From Nitrospirota bacterium (GTDB lineage Bacteria; Nitrospirota; Nitrospiria; Nitrospirales; Nitrospiraceae), in contig SCVN01000003.1 of the NCBI GenBank assembly GCA_004296885.1, positions 62,001 to 126,000 of the forward strand: a stretch of DNA of 64,000 bases, in the 5' to 3' direction. The notes beneath the pieces were generated by a model. It worked only from the letters and a program-made list of their open reading frames with translations. It searched no databases and was not told where the DNA came from. A program made the translations under genes and the position numbers. Every line of letters starts with the position of its first letter. Position 1 is the first letter of the stretch. Of the stretch, positions 17,396 through 25,836 are shown piece after piece.

Positions 17396-18288
17396 GCAGC
17401 TGGCGAAGGAGGGCGGCGGGGGTGAGCGCATCCAGAAAGACCGAACAACCGATTCCGTTCATGAAATTGTCCGGCAGCGGCAACGACTTCATTCTGGTGG
17501 ACAACCGGAAGAAGGTGGTGCATCCGCGCCGCGCCAGTGCGCTCGCCGCCAAGGTCTGCGCCCACCGCATGTCCGTGGGCGGCGACGGATTGATCCTGAT
17601 CGAGCCGTCCAAGCGGGCGGATTTCCGTTGGCGTCTGTTCAATGCGGACGGGAGCGAGGCGGAATTCAGCGGCAACGGCGCGCGCTGCGCCGCCCGGTTC
17701 GCGTTCCTCAAGCGGATCGCCCCCAAGAAGATGCGGTTCGAGACCCTGGCCGGGATGATCGAAGCAGAGATGGTCGCGGCCGCCCCCGGGCGCAAACCCG
17801 AGGCCGTCAAGGTTCGCTTCCCGGACCCGCAGGGGCTTCGGCTCAACCTCCGGGTGCCGATCGAAGGGACCGAGCGCGAGGCGCACTTTCTCGATTCGGG
17901 CGTCCCCCATTGCGTATACCTCGTGGACGATCCGGACCAGGTCAATGTGGTAGGCATCGGCCGGCCCACCCGCTACCATGCGCTGTTTCAGCCGGCCGGC
18001 GCCAACGTGAACTTCGTCAAGGTCCTGGACCCGCACCGCATCCGCATCCGGACGTACGAGCGGGGCGTGGAGGACGAGACCCTGGCCTGCGGGACCGGCT
18101 CCATCGCCTCGGCCCTGATCGCCAGCCTGGTGGCGAAGGTGGAGTCGCCGGTGACGTTGATCCCCCAGAGCGGGTTGGAGCTGACGGTGTATTTCTCGCG
18201 GCGCAACGGGTCGTTTACGGATGTCTACTTGCAAGGAGACGCCAGGGCGGTGTATGAAGGGCGCATTCTTCCGGACGCTTGGCAGTGA
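17392..18288 (+). CDS. dapF: diaminopimelate epimerase
   Basis: The enzyme converts LL-DAP to meso-DAP for lysine and peptidoglycan. The two catalytic cysteines are Cys99 in GNGARCAARF and Cys233 in LACGTGSIAS of a 298-residue protein. The family motif GSGNDF is at residues 28-33. The ATG at 17392 overlaps the lysA stop (ATGA); it adds about 20 residues before the conserved FMKLSGSGNDF, so an internal GTG near 17422 is an alternative. The order lysA-dapF-dapA-dapB places the whole late lysine branch in one block. Confidence 0.94.
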   Translation: MSSWRRRAAGVSASRKTEQPIPFMKLSGSGNDFILVDNRKKVVHPRRASALAAKVCAHRMSVGGDGLILIEPSKRADFRWRLFNADGSEAEFSGNGARCAARFAFLKRIAPKKMRFETLAGMIEAEMVAAAPGRKPEAVKVRFPDPQGLRLNLRVPIEGTEREAHFLDSGVPHCVYLVDDPDQVNVVGIGRPTRYHALFQPAGANVNFVKVLDPHRIRIRTYERGVEDETLACGTGSIASALIASLVAKVESPVTLIPQSGLELTVYFSRRNGSFTDVYLQGDARAVYEGRILPDAWQ

Positions 18289-18311
18289 CACGCCATCAGA
18301 TATCAGCCCTC

Positions 18312-18357
18312 AGCTGTCAGCACAGGATCAAGCGCTGATCGCTGAAAGCTGACAGCT
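18312..18357. repeat. inverted repeat between dapF and dapA
   Basis: AGCTGTCAGC at 18312-18321 and GCTGACAGCT at 18348-18357 form a perfect 10-base inverted repeat with a 26-base loop, followed by TCTTTT. It belongs to a loose family of CAGC/TCAG-rich intergenic sequence found several times in the window. It may attenuate transcription into dapA, but the long loop makes a classical terminator doubtful. Confidence 0.55.
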
Positions 18358-18374
18358 TCTTTTGCGAGGTTGTT

Positions 18375-19247
18375 ATGTTTACCGGCTCACATGTAGCCAT
18401 CGTCACCCCGTTCCGCAAGGGGCGGGTGGATGAGAAAGCCCTGGGCGACCTGATCGAGTTTCAGATCGCCAATGGGACGAACGGGATCGTGCCCTGCGGC
18501 ACCACCGGCGAATCGGCCACCCTGTCCCACGAAGAGCATGACCGGGTTGTGGCGTTGACGGTCGAGGTGGTCCGCCGGCGCGTCCCGGTGATCGCCGGCA
18601 CCGGTTCCAACAGCACCGACGAAGCCATCATGCTGACCAAGCACGCCAAGGCGGCCGGAGCCGACGGGGCCCTGCTGATCACGCCCTACTACAACAAGCC
18701 GACGCAAGAGGGACTGTTCCTCCATTACAAAGCCGTGGCCGAGGCGGTGGACATTCCCATCATCCTCTACAACATCCCGGGAAGGACCGGCGTGAACATG
18801 GCGCCGGCCACCGTGGCGCGGCTCGCCAAGATCCGCAACATCGTCGCGACCAAGGAAGGGGCCGGGTCGCTCCCGCAGGTCTCCGAGATCATCCAGGCGT
18901 GCGGGGGCCGGATGACGGTGCTGTCGGGCGACGACGCGCTCACGCTCCCCATGATGGCGGTAGGCGCCAAGGGCGTCATCACGGTGACCGCCAACATCGC
19001 CCCGGCCGACATGTCGGCGATGGTGGCCGCCTTCCTGGCCGGCAGGCAGGAAGAAGCCAGGTCGTTGCACTACAAGCTGTATCCCCTGTTTACGGCGCTG
19101 TTCTTCGAGACCAATCCGATTCCCGTGAAAACCGCGCTGGCCATGATGGGGAAGATCGACGGCGAACTCCGCCTGCCCTTGTGTCCGATGTCGGCGGAAC
19201 CGCGCGAGAAGCTGGCCCAGGCCATGAAAGATTACGGGCTGATCTGA
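18375..19247 (+). CDS. dapA: 4-hydroxy-tetrahydrodipicolinate synthase
   Basis: A TIM-barrel class I aldolase that condenses pyruvate and aspartate semialdehyde. The Schiff-base lysine is Lys160 in NIVATKEG, the proton-relay Tyr132 lies in YNIPGRTG, and GTTGES is at residues 42-47. The 290-residue length is standard. An ATG preceded by GAGGTT gives the start. It is separated from dapF by an 86-base spacer with an inverted repeat and from dapB by 23 bases. Confidence 0.96.
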   Translation: MFTGSHVAIVTPFRKGRVDEKALGDLIEFQIANGTNGIVPCGTTGESATLSHEEHDRVVALTVEVVRRRVPVIAGTGSNSTDEAIMLTKHAKAAGADGALLITPYYNKPTQEGLFLHYKAVAEAVDIPIILYNIPGRTGVNMAPATVARLAKIRNIVATKEGAGSLPQVSEIIQACGGRMTVLSGDDALTLPMMAVGAKGVITVTANIAPADMSAMVAAFLAGRQEEARSLHYKLYPLFTALFFETNPIPVKTALAMMGKIDGELRLPLCPMSAEPREKLAQAMKDYGLI

Positions 19248-19270
19248 CGATCGACGAAACGAGGCGAGAG

Positions 19271-20074
19271 ATGATCAAAGTCATTGTGGCGGGAGCGGCG
19301 GGCCGGATGGGCGGGCGGCTGGTCTGCCTGCTGAAGGAATCCGCGGCGCTCACGCTGGCCGGCGCCATCGAGAGCAAGGGCCATGTGTCCATCGGGGAGG
19401 ATGCCGGCGAGGTGGCCGGCTGCGGCCACAGCGGCGTGACGATCCGCGACGACTTCGCGGCCGTCATGGAACGGGGCGAGGTCGTGATCGACTTTTCGGC
19501 CCCCGCCGCCACGCTGGAACACTTGCGGGCGGCGGCCCAGTCCCGCCGGGCCATGGTGATCGGAACCACGGGGTTTTCCTCCCAGGAACTCGCCGAGCTC
19601 CGCAACCTGGCCAAATCCATCCCCTGCGTCTTCTCGCCGAACATGAGCGTGGGCGTGAACATCATTTTCAAAGCCATCGCGGAGATGGCCAAGACCTTTG
19701 GCGAGGATTACGACATTGAGGTCATCGAGGCCCATCATCGCTTGAAGAAAGACGCCCCCAGCGGGACCGCCCTCAAGATGGCCGAGGTCCTGGCCAAGGC
19801 CGTGAACCGGGACCTGGAGCAGGTCGGCGTCTATGCCCGCAAGGGGCTGATCGGCGAGCGTAAAAAAGGGGAGATCGGCATCCAGACGATCCGGGCCGGA
19901 GACATCGTGGGGGACCACACGGTCTTGTTCGGCGGCATGGGCGAGCGGGTGGAAGTGACCCATCGGGTGCAGAGCCGCGACACGTTTGCGCGGGGCGCGC
20001 TCCGCGCGGCCCGCTGGGTGGTCAAGCAGCCGCCCGGGCTCTATGACATGATGGATGTGTTGGGGCTGCGGTAA
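19271..20074 (+). CDS. dapB: 4-hydroxy-tetrahydrodipicolinate reductase
   Basis: The enzyme reduces hydroxy-tetrahydrodipicolinate with NAD(P)H. The 267-residue protein has the dinucleotide loop GAAGRMG at residues 8-14, the catalytic EAHHRLKKDAPSGTA segment near residue 158 (His-His and Lys) and a GMGERVEVTHRVQSRD end motif. The ATG at 19271 follows GAGGCGAG by six bases. It closes the arg-lys block; a bidirectional-looking hairpin follows at 20100-20129. Confidence 0.96.
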   Translation: MIKVIVAGAAGRMGGRLVCLLKESAALTLAGAIESKGHVSIGEDAGEVAGCGHSGVTIRDDFAAVMERGEVVIDFSAPAATLEHLRAAAQSRRAMVIGTTGFSSQELAELRNLAKSIPCVFSPNMSVGVNIIFKAIAEMAKTFGEDYDIEVIEAHHRLKKDAPSGTALKMAEVLAKAVNRDLEQVGVYARKGLIGERKKGEIGIQTIRAGDIVGDHTVLFGGMGERVEVTHRVQSRDTFARGALRAARWVVKQPPGLYDMMDVLGLR

Positions 20075-20090
20075 GGTTCTTGCTCGCCAT

Positions 20091-20129
20091 GAAAAAGAAA
20101 CGGGAGGAGCTGCACGCAGCCCCTCCCGT
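20091..20129 (-). terminator. rho-independent terminator between dapB and a convergent gene
   Basis: A 14-base stem with one mismatch (20100-20113 against 20116-20129, ACGGGAGG...CCTCCCGT) and a very short loop. On the minus strand it is followed by TTTCTTTTTC, which makes it a good terminator for the small membrane protein gene at 20155. On the plus strand there is no T-tract, though the hairpin may also slow dapB transcripts. Confidence 0.75.
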
Positions 20130-20154
20130 AGATCCCATCTCGAATTGACCCCAT

Positions 20155-20382
20155 TCAACCCTTCGGAAGCAGCATATACATCCCGAACACAATGATCGGG
20201 GCTGCCACGTACATGGTTTTCTTGCCGAAGACGTCGTAGACCCCGTACATCAGGATCACCGTGATGAATGTGAAATAAATTTGGGCGATCCCTTTATAGC
20301 TGCCTCCGGCCCCTTCCGCCAACGCCAACGTGGGCGTCCCCACCAGCGCCATGCCCGCCACCCATCCGAGTAGTCGCCTCAT
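20155..20382 (-). CDS. small membrane protein of unknown function
   Basis: A 75-residue protein. The first segment (LLGWVAGMALVGTPTLALA) is a probable signal peptide with cleavage after LALA; it is followed by two hydrophobic segments, YFTFITVILMYGVYDVFG and MYVAAPIIVFGMYMLL. The mature protein would be a two-span membrane peptide. It has a strong AAAGGAGG ribosome-binding site and its own terminator, so it is likely well expressed. I do not recognise the family. Confidence 0.75.
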   Translation of the reverse strand: MRRLLGWVAGMALVGTPTLALAEGAGGSYKGIAQIYFTFITVILMYGVYDVFGKKTMYVAAPIIVFGMYMLLPKG

Positions 20383-20644
20383 GTCCCTGCCTCCTTTGTG
20401 AGAAGGTTGCGCCGCAGAAACAACAACGCCTTCACAGGTCGCAGAAACCCGCGAAGGCGCACCAACATGGCCGCGATTTGTCTATGAGTGCGGAATGAGA
20501 ACGGCTGTCGGCCTACCCCGGTTCCATACGGGCCCTCCGACTGTGTGAGTGCCACACAGCTTGCGCTTGACTGGAATAAATGTCAACCGGATCATCGAGG
20601 CAAGGAGTGGCATCGATGATGCGGGCCGGAAACCCCTCCTTTGC

Positions 20645-20673
20645 TTGACACCTCTTCAGGCCTGACCTAGGCT
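20645..20673 (+). promoter_or_regulatory. sigma-70 promoter for the secreted protein pair
   Basis: TTGACA at 20645-20650 and TAGGCT at 20668-20673 with a 17-base spacer. Transcription would begin near 20680, about 58 bases before the gene at 20738. The rest of the gap from 20383 to 20737 holds no gene; it contains a GCCTTC/GAAGGC hairpin near 20430-20456. Confidence 0.5.
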
Positions 20674-20737
20674 AACCTGCGACTGCATCGTCAATGGGCG
20701 CCCGCGTTCCCGTCGTATCAACGAGAAGGAGGACTCC

Positions 20738-21085
20738 ATGACCCGGGCTCGACGGATACTCGTTCTTCCCTTCGCCCTTCTCGCCTCATTGGCGATGGCT
20801 CAACCCTCCGAAGCTCAGGAGGCCAACCCCGCTCATGATCTGGACGCCATGCAGAAACGGCTCGGCGAGGTGCAAGGTAAAAACACCATGCCGGCCAAGG
20901 AGGGGCTCAAGCGGCGGGACCTCAAAGGACAGGCCCTGTCCCAGCAAGCCGAGCCGGAGGGGCTGACGCCCGAGCAGAAGAAAATGTACGAAGACCTCCA
21001 GCAGCAACTGCAGCAGATCAAAGAAAACCGCGCGAAAAGCGATGCGGCGCTGGAGGAGCTGATGAAAGGGGAGGCGGGACGATGA
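20738..21085 (+). CDS. secreted coiled-coil protein
   Basis: A 115-residue protein with a signal peptide (cleavage near SEAQE at about residue 27) and a mature part rich in Gln, Glu and Lys. The segment EQKKMYEDLQQQLQQIKENRAK has heptad character and is probably a coiled coil. A strong AAGGAGG site precedes the ATG. Its end overlaps the following secreted-protein gene by four bases, which suggests that the products act together in the periplasm. The family is not recognised. Confidence 0.75.
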   Translation: MTRARRILVLPFALLASLAMAQPSEAQEANPAHDLDAMQKRLGEVQGKNTMPAKEGLKRRDLKGQALSQQAEPEGLTPEQKKMYEDLQQQLQQIKENRAKSDAALEELMKGEAGR

Positions 21086-21783
21086 CCGGGGGGCGCAGGG
21101 CGTTCACAGCCGGAGTCCTGCTGATCCTGGCGGGGTTCATGACGTTGACGGACGTCCGGGGAGCCTCGCTGGCCGGGCTGGCCAAGGAACAGGGAAACGG
21201 GTCCCGCTTCACGATGCACTCGCAGGGGAGCACCTTCGACCTGAACGTCGGGCTGGTGAAGGTGGACCCCGCCGCCTCGCGCGCGGTGATCGAGGTCTAT
21301 GCCGCAGCCCAGTTGTCCGATCCGCTTTGGCAACAATTCACGCTCGATGTCAAAGGCGATCGTCCGGCCGTCGAGTCCGGGTACATCCAAGTCGGCGACA
21401 AGGCCCCCATGACCCTTCCCAAGCAGTACCTCTCCGGCGTCGGTAGCCTGGATGTCAGCCTCTTTCTCCTTTCGGAATCGGACCTCCGAACCGGAACGAC
21501 CCGCGACCTGAAGAACATTGGGCAGGAGACCATCACCACCCCGGCGGGCGCGGTGCAATGCAGCCACTACCGGGTGGAGAAGGCCGGTCAAAAACTGGAT
21601 GTCTGGGTCAGCGACGAGGCCAGGCCGGTCGGATTGGTTCGGATGCAGTCCACGGGCAAGCAGAAAGAGGAGAACTATGATCTCGAGCTGCAGGAGCTGC
21701 TGTCCGGAGTGGCGCCCAAGATTGATCCGGCCAAGGCGAGGCCCCTCAGCGAGGAGATGAAGAAGCTCCTCGCCAAGCGTTGA
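21082..21783 (+). CDS. secreted protein of unknown function
   Basis: A 233-residue protein with an N-terminal hydrophobic segment (GVLLILAGFMTLTDVRGAS), probably a cleaved signal. The mature part contains beta-type segments and the run TPAGAVQCSHYRVEKAGQKLDVWVSD, a pattern found in small lipoprotein-type or DUF-type periplasmic proteins that bind hydrophobic ligands. It is translationally coupled to the coiled-coil gene by ATGA overlap. No function can be named. Confidence 0.75.
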   Translation: MTGGRRAFTAGVLLILAGFMTLTDVRGASLAGLAKEQGNGSRFTMHSQGSTFDLNVGLVKVDPAASRAVIEVYAAAQLSDPLWQQFTLDVKGDRPAVESGYIQVGDKAPMTLPKQYLSGVGSLDVSLFLLSESDLRTGTTRDLKNIGQETITTPAGAVQCSHYRVEKAGQKLDVWVSDEARPVGLVRMQSTGKQKEENYDLELQELLSGVAPKIDPAKARPLSEEMKKLLAKR

Positions 21784-21803
21784 ATCGGTGAATCAGGCGG
21801 CAA

Positions 21804-21986
21804 TCAGCCCGGCGTGACGGATTGGTCCAGCGATGGGGGCAGGGTCTGCCCCGACACCGTAGTGCCGCAGGCATGACACTGGACCAGGGACCGGAGTGGG
21901 TCATAGCTGATGAGCTGATAGCACTCGGGGCAGCAGACAAGCCGGGTCCGCGGCACGGTCGCGACTTTTGTAATGACGGGTTTCAT
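21804..21986 (-). CDS. small zinc-ribbon protein
   Basis: A 60-residue protein with two CxxC knuckles: CCPEC at about residues 18-22 and CHAC at about 37-40, separated by an 18-residue stretch as in zinc ribbons. No signal peptide is visible, so it is probably cytoplasmic. It converges on the secreted protein gene at 21082. A second tiny zinc-ribbon gene follows upstream on the same strand. The function is unknown. Confidence 0.65.
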   Translation of the reverse strand: MKPVITKVATVPRTRLVCCPECYQLISYDPLRSLVQCHACGTTVSGQTLPPSLDQSVTPG

Positions 21987-22130
21987 CGAGTTCTCATCCT
22001 ACCGCTTCTATCGTAACCCTGCCTGATTTTCAGACAATTTCCGGACGCCCTGCTTGAAGACAGAGCCATCCCCCGGCAGACAGAGATACCTCTGCCCTAC
22101 GAGGGAGGGAACGAGTAAGTCTGGCCTGGG

Positions 22131-22283
22131 TCAGTGCCGAGCCGTTAAGGGCCGGGGTTCGTTATCCACGGCTTTCCGACGCCCACAGTTCAGGCAGGCA
22201 AAAACCGTGATGGCGAGGCCGGCATCCATGTCCACCGCTCGTTCCAGCAGCATGGCGCCATTGCATTTATCGCAGGTTCTCAT
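22131..22283 (-). CDS. tiny zinc-ribbon protein (50 aa)
   Basis: Reading the minus strand from the ATG at 22283 gives a 50-residue protein, MRTCDKCNGAMLLE... with CxxC at residues 4-7 and CLNC at residues 30-33, ending at TGA 22131-22133. The two knuckles and the intervening ERAVDMDAG segment look like a zinc ribbon of the kind found in many small bacterial proteins. The ribosome-binding site is weak. It lies 145 bases upstream of the other zinc-ribbon gene on the same strand. Short length makes the call less certain, but the cysteine pattern argues against chance. Confidence 0.6.
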   Translation of the reverse strand: MRTCDKCNGAMLLERAVDMDAGLAITVFACLNCGRRKAVDNEPRPLTARH

Positions 22284-22443
22284 GTCCACAAGGTAACATT
22301 GGTCAAGCAGGCTGTCTATCGGTCGGAAGCCCCCACAAGAAAGGGCAAAGGGCCTCCTGTCCCAAGCCGGCCATGGGTCCTTCGGGCCCTGGGCGCATAG
22401 GCTAAAATCGGGCTGGCTTCAAGCCCCTGTCGTTTCGGCTGTC

Positions 22444-22472
22444 TTGACAGGCTGCAGGGGGTTCCATAGGAT
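22444..22472 (+). promoter_or_regulatory. sigma-70 promoter for the YHS protein
   Basis: TTGACA at 22444-22449 and TAGGAT at 22467-22472 are separated by 17 bases, upstream of the gene at 22547. The stretch 22284-22443 holds GC-rich short inverted repeats but no gene. Confidence 0.55.
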
Positions 22473-22546
22473 GGACGCGCTGCAGACGTTCAGGCCCTTG
22501 GTCGGCGCCATTTGCCGGCCCGTGAGAATCGAGGCAAGAAGGCTGT

Positions 22547-22798
22547 ATGTACCGACTGTTGCTCGTTGTAGGACTGCTGGTGGTCTTGTACTTCCTCTTG
22601 CGCAGCGCGATCCGGGAGCTGAAGGGAAAGAACGGACAGGAGCCGGCGCTACCGGGCAACAACGAGATGCTCCAGGATCCCGTGTGCCGGACCTATGTGC
22701 CCCGCGGCAACGCCGTTTCCGCCAGCATCGGGGGCCAGACCTATTACTTTTGCAGCCAGGACTGCGCGCAGACCTTTCGGAAACAACTGGCCGGGTAA
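22547..22798 (+). CDS. membrane-anchored YHS-domain protein
   Basis: An 83-residue protein with one N-terminal membrane segment (LLLVVGLLVVLYFLL) and a C-terminal YHS-like metal-binding domain: DPVCRTYVP near residue 45, then YYFCSQDCAQTF near 67-77. The cysteines (DPVC and FCSQDC) are the usual metal ligands of the family, which is linked to copper and other metal handling. The layout matches the PP0621-type small proteins. It is followed 17 bases later by a convergent lipoprotein gene. Confidence 0.8.
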   Translation: MYRLLLVVGLLVVLYFLLRSAIRELKGKNGQEPALPGNNEMLQDPVCRTYVPRGNAVSASIGGQTYYFCSQDCAQTFRKQLAG

Positions 22799-22815
22799 AT
22801 CCGGACCCTGTCCTG

Positions 22816-23121
22816 CTAACAACCAGAATAGCTGTACGAACTCAGCTTCTCGTCTTTTCCGAACTTCAGGGTAATCTGACACTGGTTGGGGGAAACGCTG
22901 AAGAGGCCGCTCTGGCTGCCCGCGATGCGAAAATAGGTCCAGGTTTCTCCGCCAAAAAACCGCGGCGCCTTCCCGCTGGGGTCGCCCCAATTCTTCTCGA
23001 ACCAAGCCTTGTCCTTGCCTTCGAACTCGGCCGGCTTCAGAGTGGCATCCAGGTACGGATTCCCTCCGCCGCACCCGATCAACAACGCGAATGCCAGCAG
23101 CAACCCGATCGTTCCCCGCAT
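22816..23121 (-). CDS. small lipoprotein of unknown function
   Basis: A 101-residue precursor with the lipobox LLIGC at about residues 13-17. The mature part has an aromatic motif KDKAWFEKNWGDPSGKAPRF, followed by GGETWTYFRI and a C-terminal SYSYSGC; the layout (W..GxP..........GxxxWxY) recalls SmpA/BamE-like small lipoproteins, in which a Gly-Pro turn precedes a beta-hairpin. The similarity is weak. A strong AAGGAGG site is present. The gene stands alone. Confidence 0.75.
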   Translation of the reverse strand: MRGTIGLLLAFALLIGCGGGNPYLDATLKPAEFEGKDKAWFEKNWGDPSGKAPRFFGGETWTYFRIAGSQSGLFSVSPNQCQITLKFGKDEKLSSYSYSGC

Positions 23122-23300
23122 GGTGCCCCGTCCTCCTTAACCCCGTGAATCACGCCGAGGTGATTGTACCGGCCGGCCGGGACCCTGTCAAAAGACCCGA
23201 CGAACCCGCCCTCGTTGCTTTCGGCTTCAGTTGTTCATAGAATAGCCGATACAGGGAAGTGGATGGGAGCGGCTTGCCCCGCGCACGAAAGGATGTCGTT

Positions 23301-23951
23301 ATGAAAATCTATCTCGATACCGCCAGCGTCAAGGAAATCCACGAAGCGGCCAGCTTCGGACTCATCGACGGAGTGACGACGAATCCCTCGTTGGTGGCCA
23401 AAGAAGGCCGCAGCTTTAAAGACGTGATCCACGAAATTTGCAGCCTCGTGGACGGCCCCATCAGCGCCGAAGTCGTGAGCGTCGAGGCCGACGCCATGAT
23501 CAAAGAAGGGCGCGAGCTGGCCAAGATTCACAAAAACATCGTGGTCAAGATTCCGCTCATTCCCGAAGGGCTCAAGGCGACGAAGAAGCTGGCCTCGGAA
23601 GGCATCCGGGTGAATGTTACGCTCTGCTTCTCGCCCACCCAGGCCCTGCTGGCCGCCAAGGCCGGCGCCTGGTGCGTTTCTCCGTTCATCGGCCGGCTGG
23701 ACGACATCAGCTCGGACGGCATGGCGCTCATTCGGCAGATTCTCGCAATCTATCGCAACTACGATTTCAAAACCCAGGTACTCGTCGCCAGCGTGCGGCA
23801 TCCGCAGCACGTCGTCGAGGCGGCCCTGGCCGGCGGGCATATCGCCACGATGCCCTACAGCGTATTCCAGGCGCTCTACAAGCACCCGCTCACCGACAGC
23901 GGGCTGAAGAAGTTCTTGGCGGATTGGAACGCCAGCCCGGCGGGCAAATAA
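23301..23951 (+). CDS. transaldolase-family protein (fructose-6-phosphate aldolase type)
   Basis: A 216-residue short transaldolase. The Schiff-base lysine is Lys83 in [37 protein letters not shown] and [10 protein letters not shown] are the standard motifs of the Fsa/TalC subfamily. It may act as fructose-6-phosphate aldolase or as transaldolase in the pentose phosphate pathway; the sequence does not separate the two with certainty. The ATG at 23301 has AAAGGA eight bases upstream; a start 42 bases earlier is unlikely. It ends nine bases from the convergent glycosylase gene. Confidence 0.92.
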   Translation: MKIYLDTASVKEIHEAASFGLIDGVTTNPSLVAKEGRSFKDVIHEICSLVDGPISAEVVSVEADAMIKEGRELAKIHKNIVVKIPLIPEGLKATKKLASEGIRVNVTLCFSPTQALLAAKAGAWCVSPFIGRLDDISSDGMALIRQILAIYRNYDFKTQVLVASVRHPQHVVEAALAGGHIATMPYSVFQALYKHPLTDSGLKKFLADWNASPAGK

Positions 23952-23959
23952 CGAGTCCC

Positions 23960-24646
23960 TCAGTGGCCGGGCAGGCAGGCGCGGGCCTGCTTGAACACCG
24001 AGTGGAACATCGGTCTCGTCAGCTTGCCGGTGAAGGTATTCTGCTGGCTCGGATGATAGGATCCGATGAGGGTCACACCCCAAGGCAGGGGGTAGCGGAC
24101 CCCGTGGCCGAAGCGAAGCGCGGGGGACGGGATCTGATCCCCGAGCTCGCGGCAGGCCTTCAGATACTGGTCGAACGCGATTTTTCCCAACGCCACGACC
24201 ACGCGTAGCTGCGTCAGCAGGCGCAACTCCTCCAACAGATAGGGCCGGCAAGCCTCAAACTCGTCGGGAGTCGGCTTGTTGCCGGGCGGGGCGCAGCGCA
24301 CCGCCGCCGCGATGTAGCAATCCGCCAGCGCCAGCCCGTCCCCCTTGTGCGTCGACTCAGGCTGATTGGCGAACCCGAACCGGTGCAACGCCTCATAGAG
24401 CCAGTCGCCGCTGCGATCGCCGGTGAAGACCCGACCGGTGCGGTTGCCCCCGTGGGCGGCGGGGGCCAGACCGACCACGAAGAGGCGTGCCTTGGGATCG
24501 CCGAATCCAGGGATCGGGCGGCCCCAATAGGTCCAGTCCCGGAACTGTCGGCGTTTCTCGCGAGCCATGGCTTCCCGATGCGCCACCAGTCGCGGACAGC
24601 GTCGACAGCCCACAATCTGCTCGTTGAGAAGCGTCAGGTTGCGCAT
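23960..24646 (-). CDS. uracil-DNA glycosylase, family 5 (UdgB-type)
   Basis: A base-excision repair glycosylase with a 4Fe-4S cluster. In the 228-residue form starting at ATG 24646, the first two cluster cysteines are Cys14 and Cys17 (GCRRCPR); the others lie in AAVRCAPPGNKP and FEACRPYL. Motif A is GLAPAAHGGNRTGR and the DNA-binding motif B is SYHPSQQNTFTGKLT, both typical of UDGb rather than family 4. Alternative starts at 24664 and 24670 add up to eight residues; none has a clear ribosome-binding site. It removes uracil and probably hypoxanthine. Confidence 0.92.
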   Translation of the reverse strand: MRNLTLLNEQIVGCRRCPRLVAHREAMAREKRRQFRDWTYWGRPIPGFGDPKARLFVVGLAPAAHGGNRTGRVFTGDRSGDWLYEALHRFGFANQPESTHKGDGLALADCYIAAAVRCAPPGNKPTPDEFEACRPYLLEELRLLTQLRVVVALGKIAFDQYLKACRELGDQIPSPALRFGHGVRYPLPWGVTLIGSYHPSQQNTFTGKLTRPMFHSVFKQARACLPGH

Positions 24647-24752
24647 GGGCGGGCAGTCTAGCATAGGCACGGGAATAGCGCTTGCCGCTCCTAGGGCTTC
24701 CTGTTAGCATGAGCCGCCTGCAGGGGGAACCTTGAACGAGGAGGAGGGCTGG

Positions 24753-25832
24753 ATGGGACTTCGACTGATGGCGCTGTTCCTGGCCTGCCTCTCCCTCACC
24801 CTTGCGCTGGGCCGGCAACCGGCACAAGCGCAGCAGACAAGCGCGCCGTCTGACCCGGCTCCCCGCGACACCGTGTCTCCTGCCCCCTCGACGAACAAAC
24901 CACCAGCGGCCGAACCGGACAATGTTCCGGCCGAGACCCTGTATCCCAGCCCCGACGCGGAAGACCGGCTCGTGATCCTGCCGGAAATCAAGCGCGAGGG
25001 AGAACGGCGCTTCTTGAGCTCGTTCAAACTCCCGGACAAACTGGTGTTTGCCGGTGAAACCGTGCCGCTGGACAACTGGCAGGTGCGCGAACGGCTCGAA
25101 TACGAGTTCTACCAGTTCCTGGAAGACGAGGGCGACAGTATCATCCTGGCCAAACGCACCGGCCGTTGCTTTCCCCCCGTGGAGAAACAGCTCGCCGAGT
25201 CCGGCCTCCCCGACGACCTGAAGTTCATGCTGCTCGTGGAGAGCAAATGCGTCGCCGCGGCCTATTCCAAGGCCAAGGCGTCGGGTCCCTGGCAGTTCAT
25301 CGGGTCCACCGGCAAACGCTACAAACTGAACAGCAATCAGTGGCGGGACGATCGGCGGAACCTGGAAATGTCCACCGAGGCGGCGATCAAGTACTTGCGC
25401 TTCCTCAAACAGGATCTGGGCGACTGGTTCCTCGCCATGGCCGCCTACAACGCGGGCGAGGACCGAATCAGGAAGCTGCTCAAGGAACAGCGCGTGGACG
25501 ACTATTGGAAACTCCACTACGTGCGGGAGACGATGCGCTACGTGCCCCGGATCATCGTCGCCAAGGAGATTTACAGCCAGCCGGAGAAATATCTCGGCCT
25601 GACCAAGAAGGACCTCTATGCGCCGCTGGAACTGGAAACGGTCACCGTCACGATCAAGGAGCCGCAGCGGCATCTGGCCCTGATTGCGAAGGAATTCGGC
25701 TCGTACTTCCTGGAGGTCAAGATGCTCAACCCGGAGATCCGCAAAGAATACCTGCCCAAAGGCACCCATCAGCTCAAAGTCCCCAAGCAAGACTGCCCCA
25801 ACCGCTGCTTCAAGCAAGACAAAACTCCCTAA
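24753..25832 (+). CDS. membrane-bound lytic murein transglycosylase (MltD-like)
   Basis: A periplasmic peptidoglycan lyase. The 359-residue precursor has a signal peptide (cleavage near AQAQ, residue 26), a Pro-rich linker, and a Slt-type lysozyme fold with the catalytic Glu163 in MLLVESKC, then GPWQFIGSTGKRY and MAAYNAGEDRIRK. The final part (VTVTIKEPQRHLALIAKEFG... LPKGTHQLKVP) resembles a LysM-like or MltD tail. I chose the ATG at 24753 behind GAGGAGGAGGG; a TTG 21 bases upstream is less likely. It is followed four bases later by glycerate kinase. Confidence 0.9.
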   Translation: MGLRLMALFLACLSLTLALGRQPAQAQQTSAPSDPAPRDTVSPAPSTNKPPAAEPDNVPAETLYPSPDAEDRLVILPEIKREGERRFLSSFKLPDKLVFAGETVPLDNWQVRERLEYEFYQFLEDEGDSIILAKRTGRCFPPVEKQLAESGLPDDLKFMLLVESKCVAAAYSKAKASGPWQFIGSTGKRYKLNSNQWRDDRRNLEMSTEAAIKYLRFLKQDLGDWFLAMAAYNAGEDRIRKLLKEQRVDDYWKLHYVRETMRYVPRIIVAKEIYSQPEKYLGLTKKDLYAPLELETVTVTIKEPQRHLALIAKEFGSYFLEVKMLNPEIRKEYLPKGTHQLKVPKQDCPNRCFKQDKTP

Positions 25833-25836
25833 ACGC

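Noticed and set aside
15629-17431. 600-codon minus-strand frame across argH and lysA
   Set aside because: Same reason: antisense to recognised genes, with His/Arg/Val-rich shadow composition.
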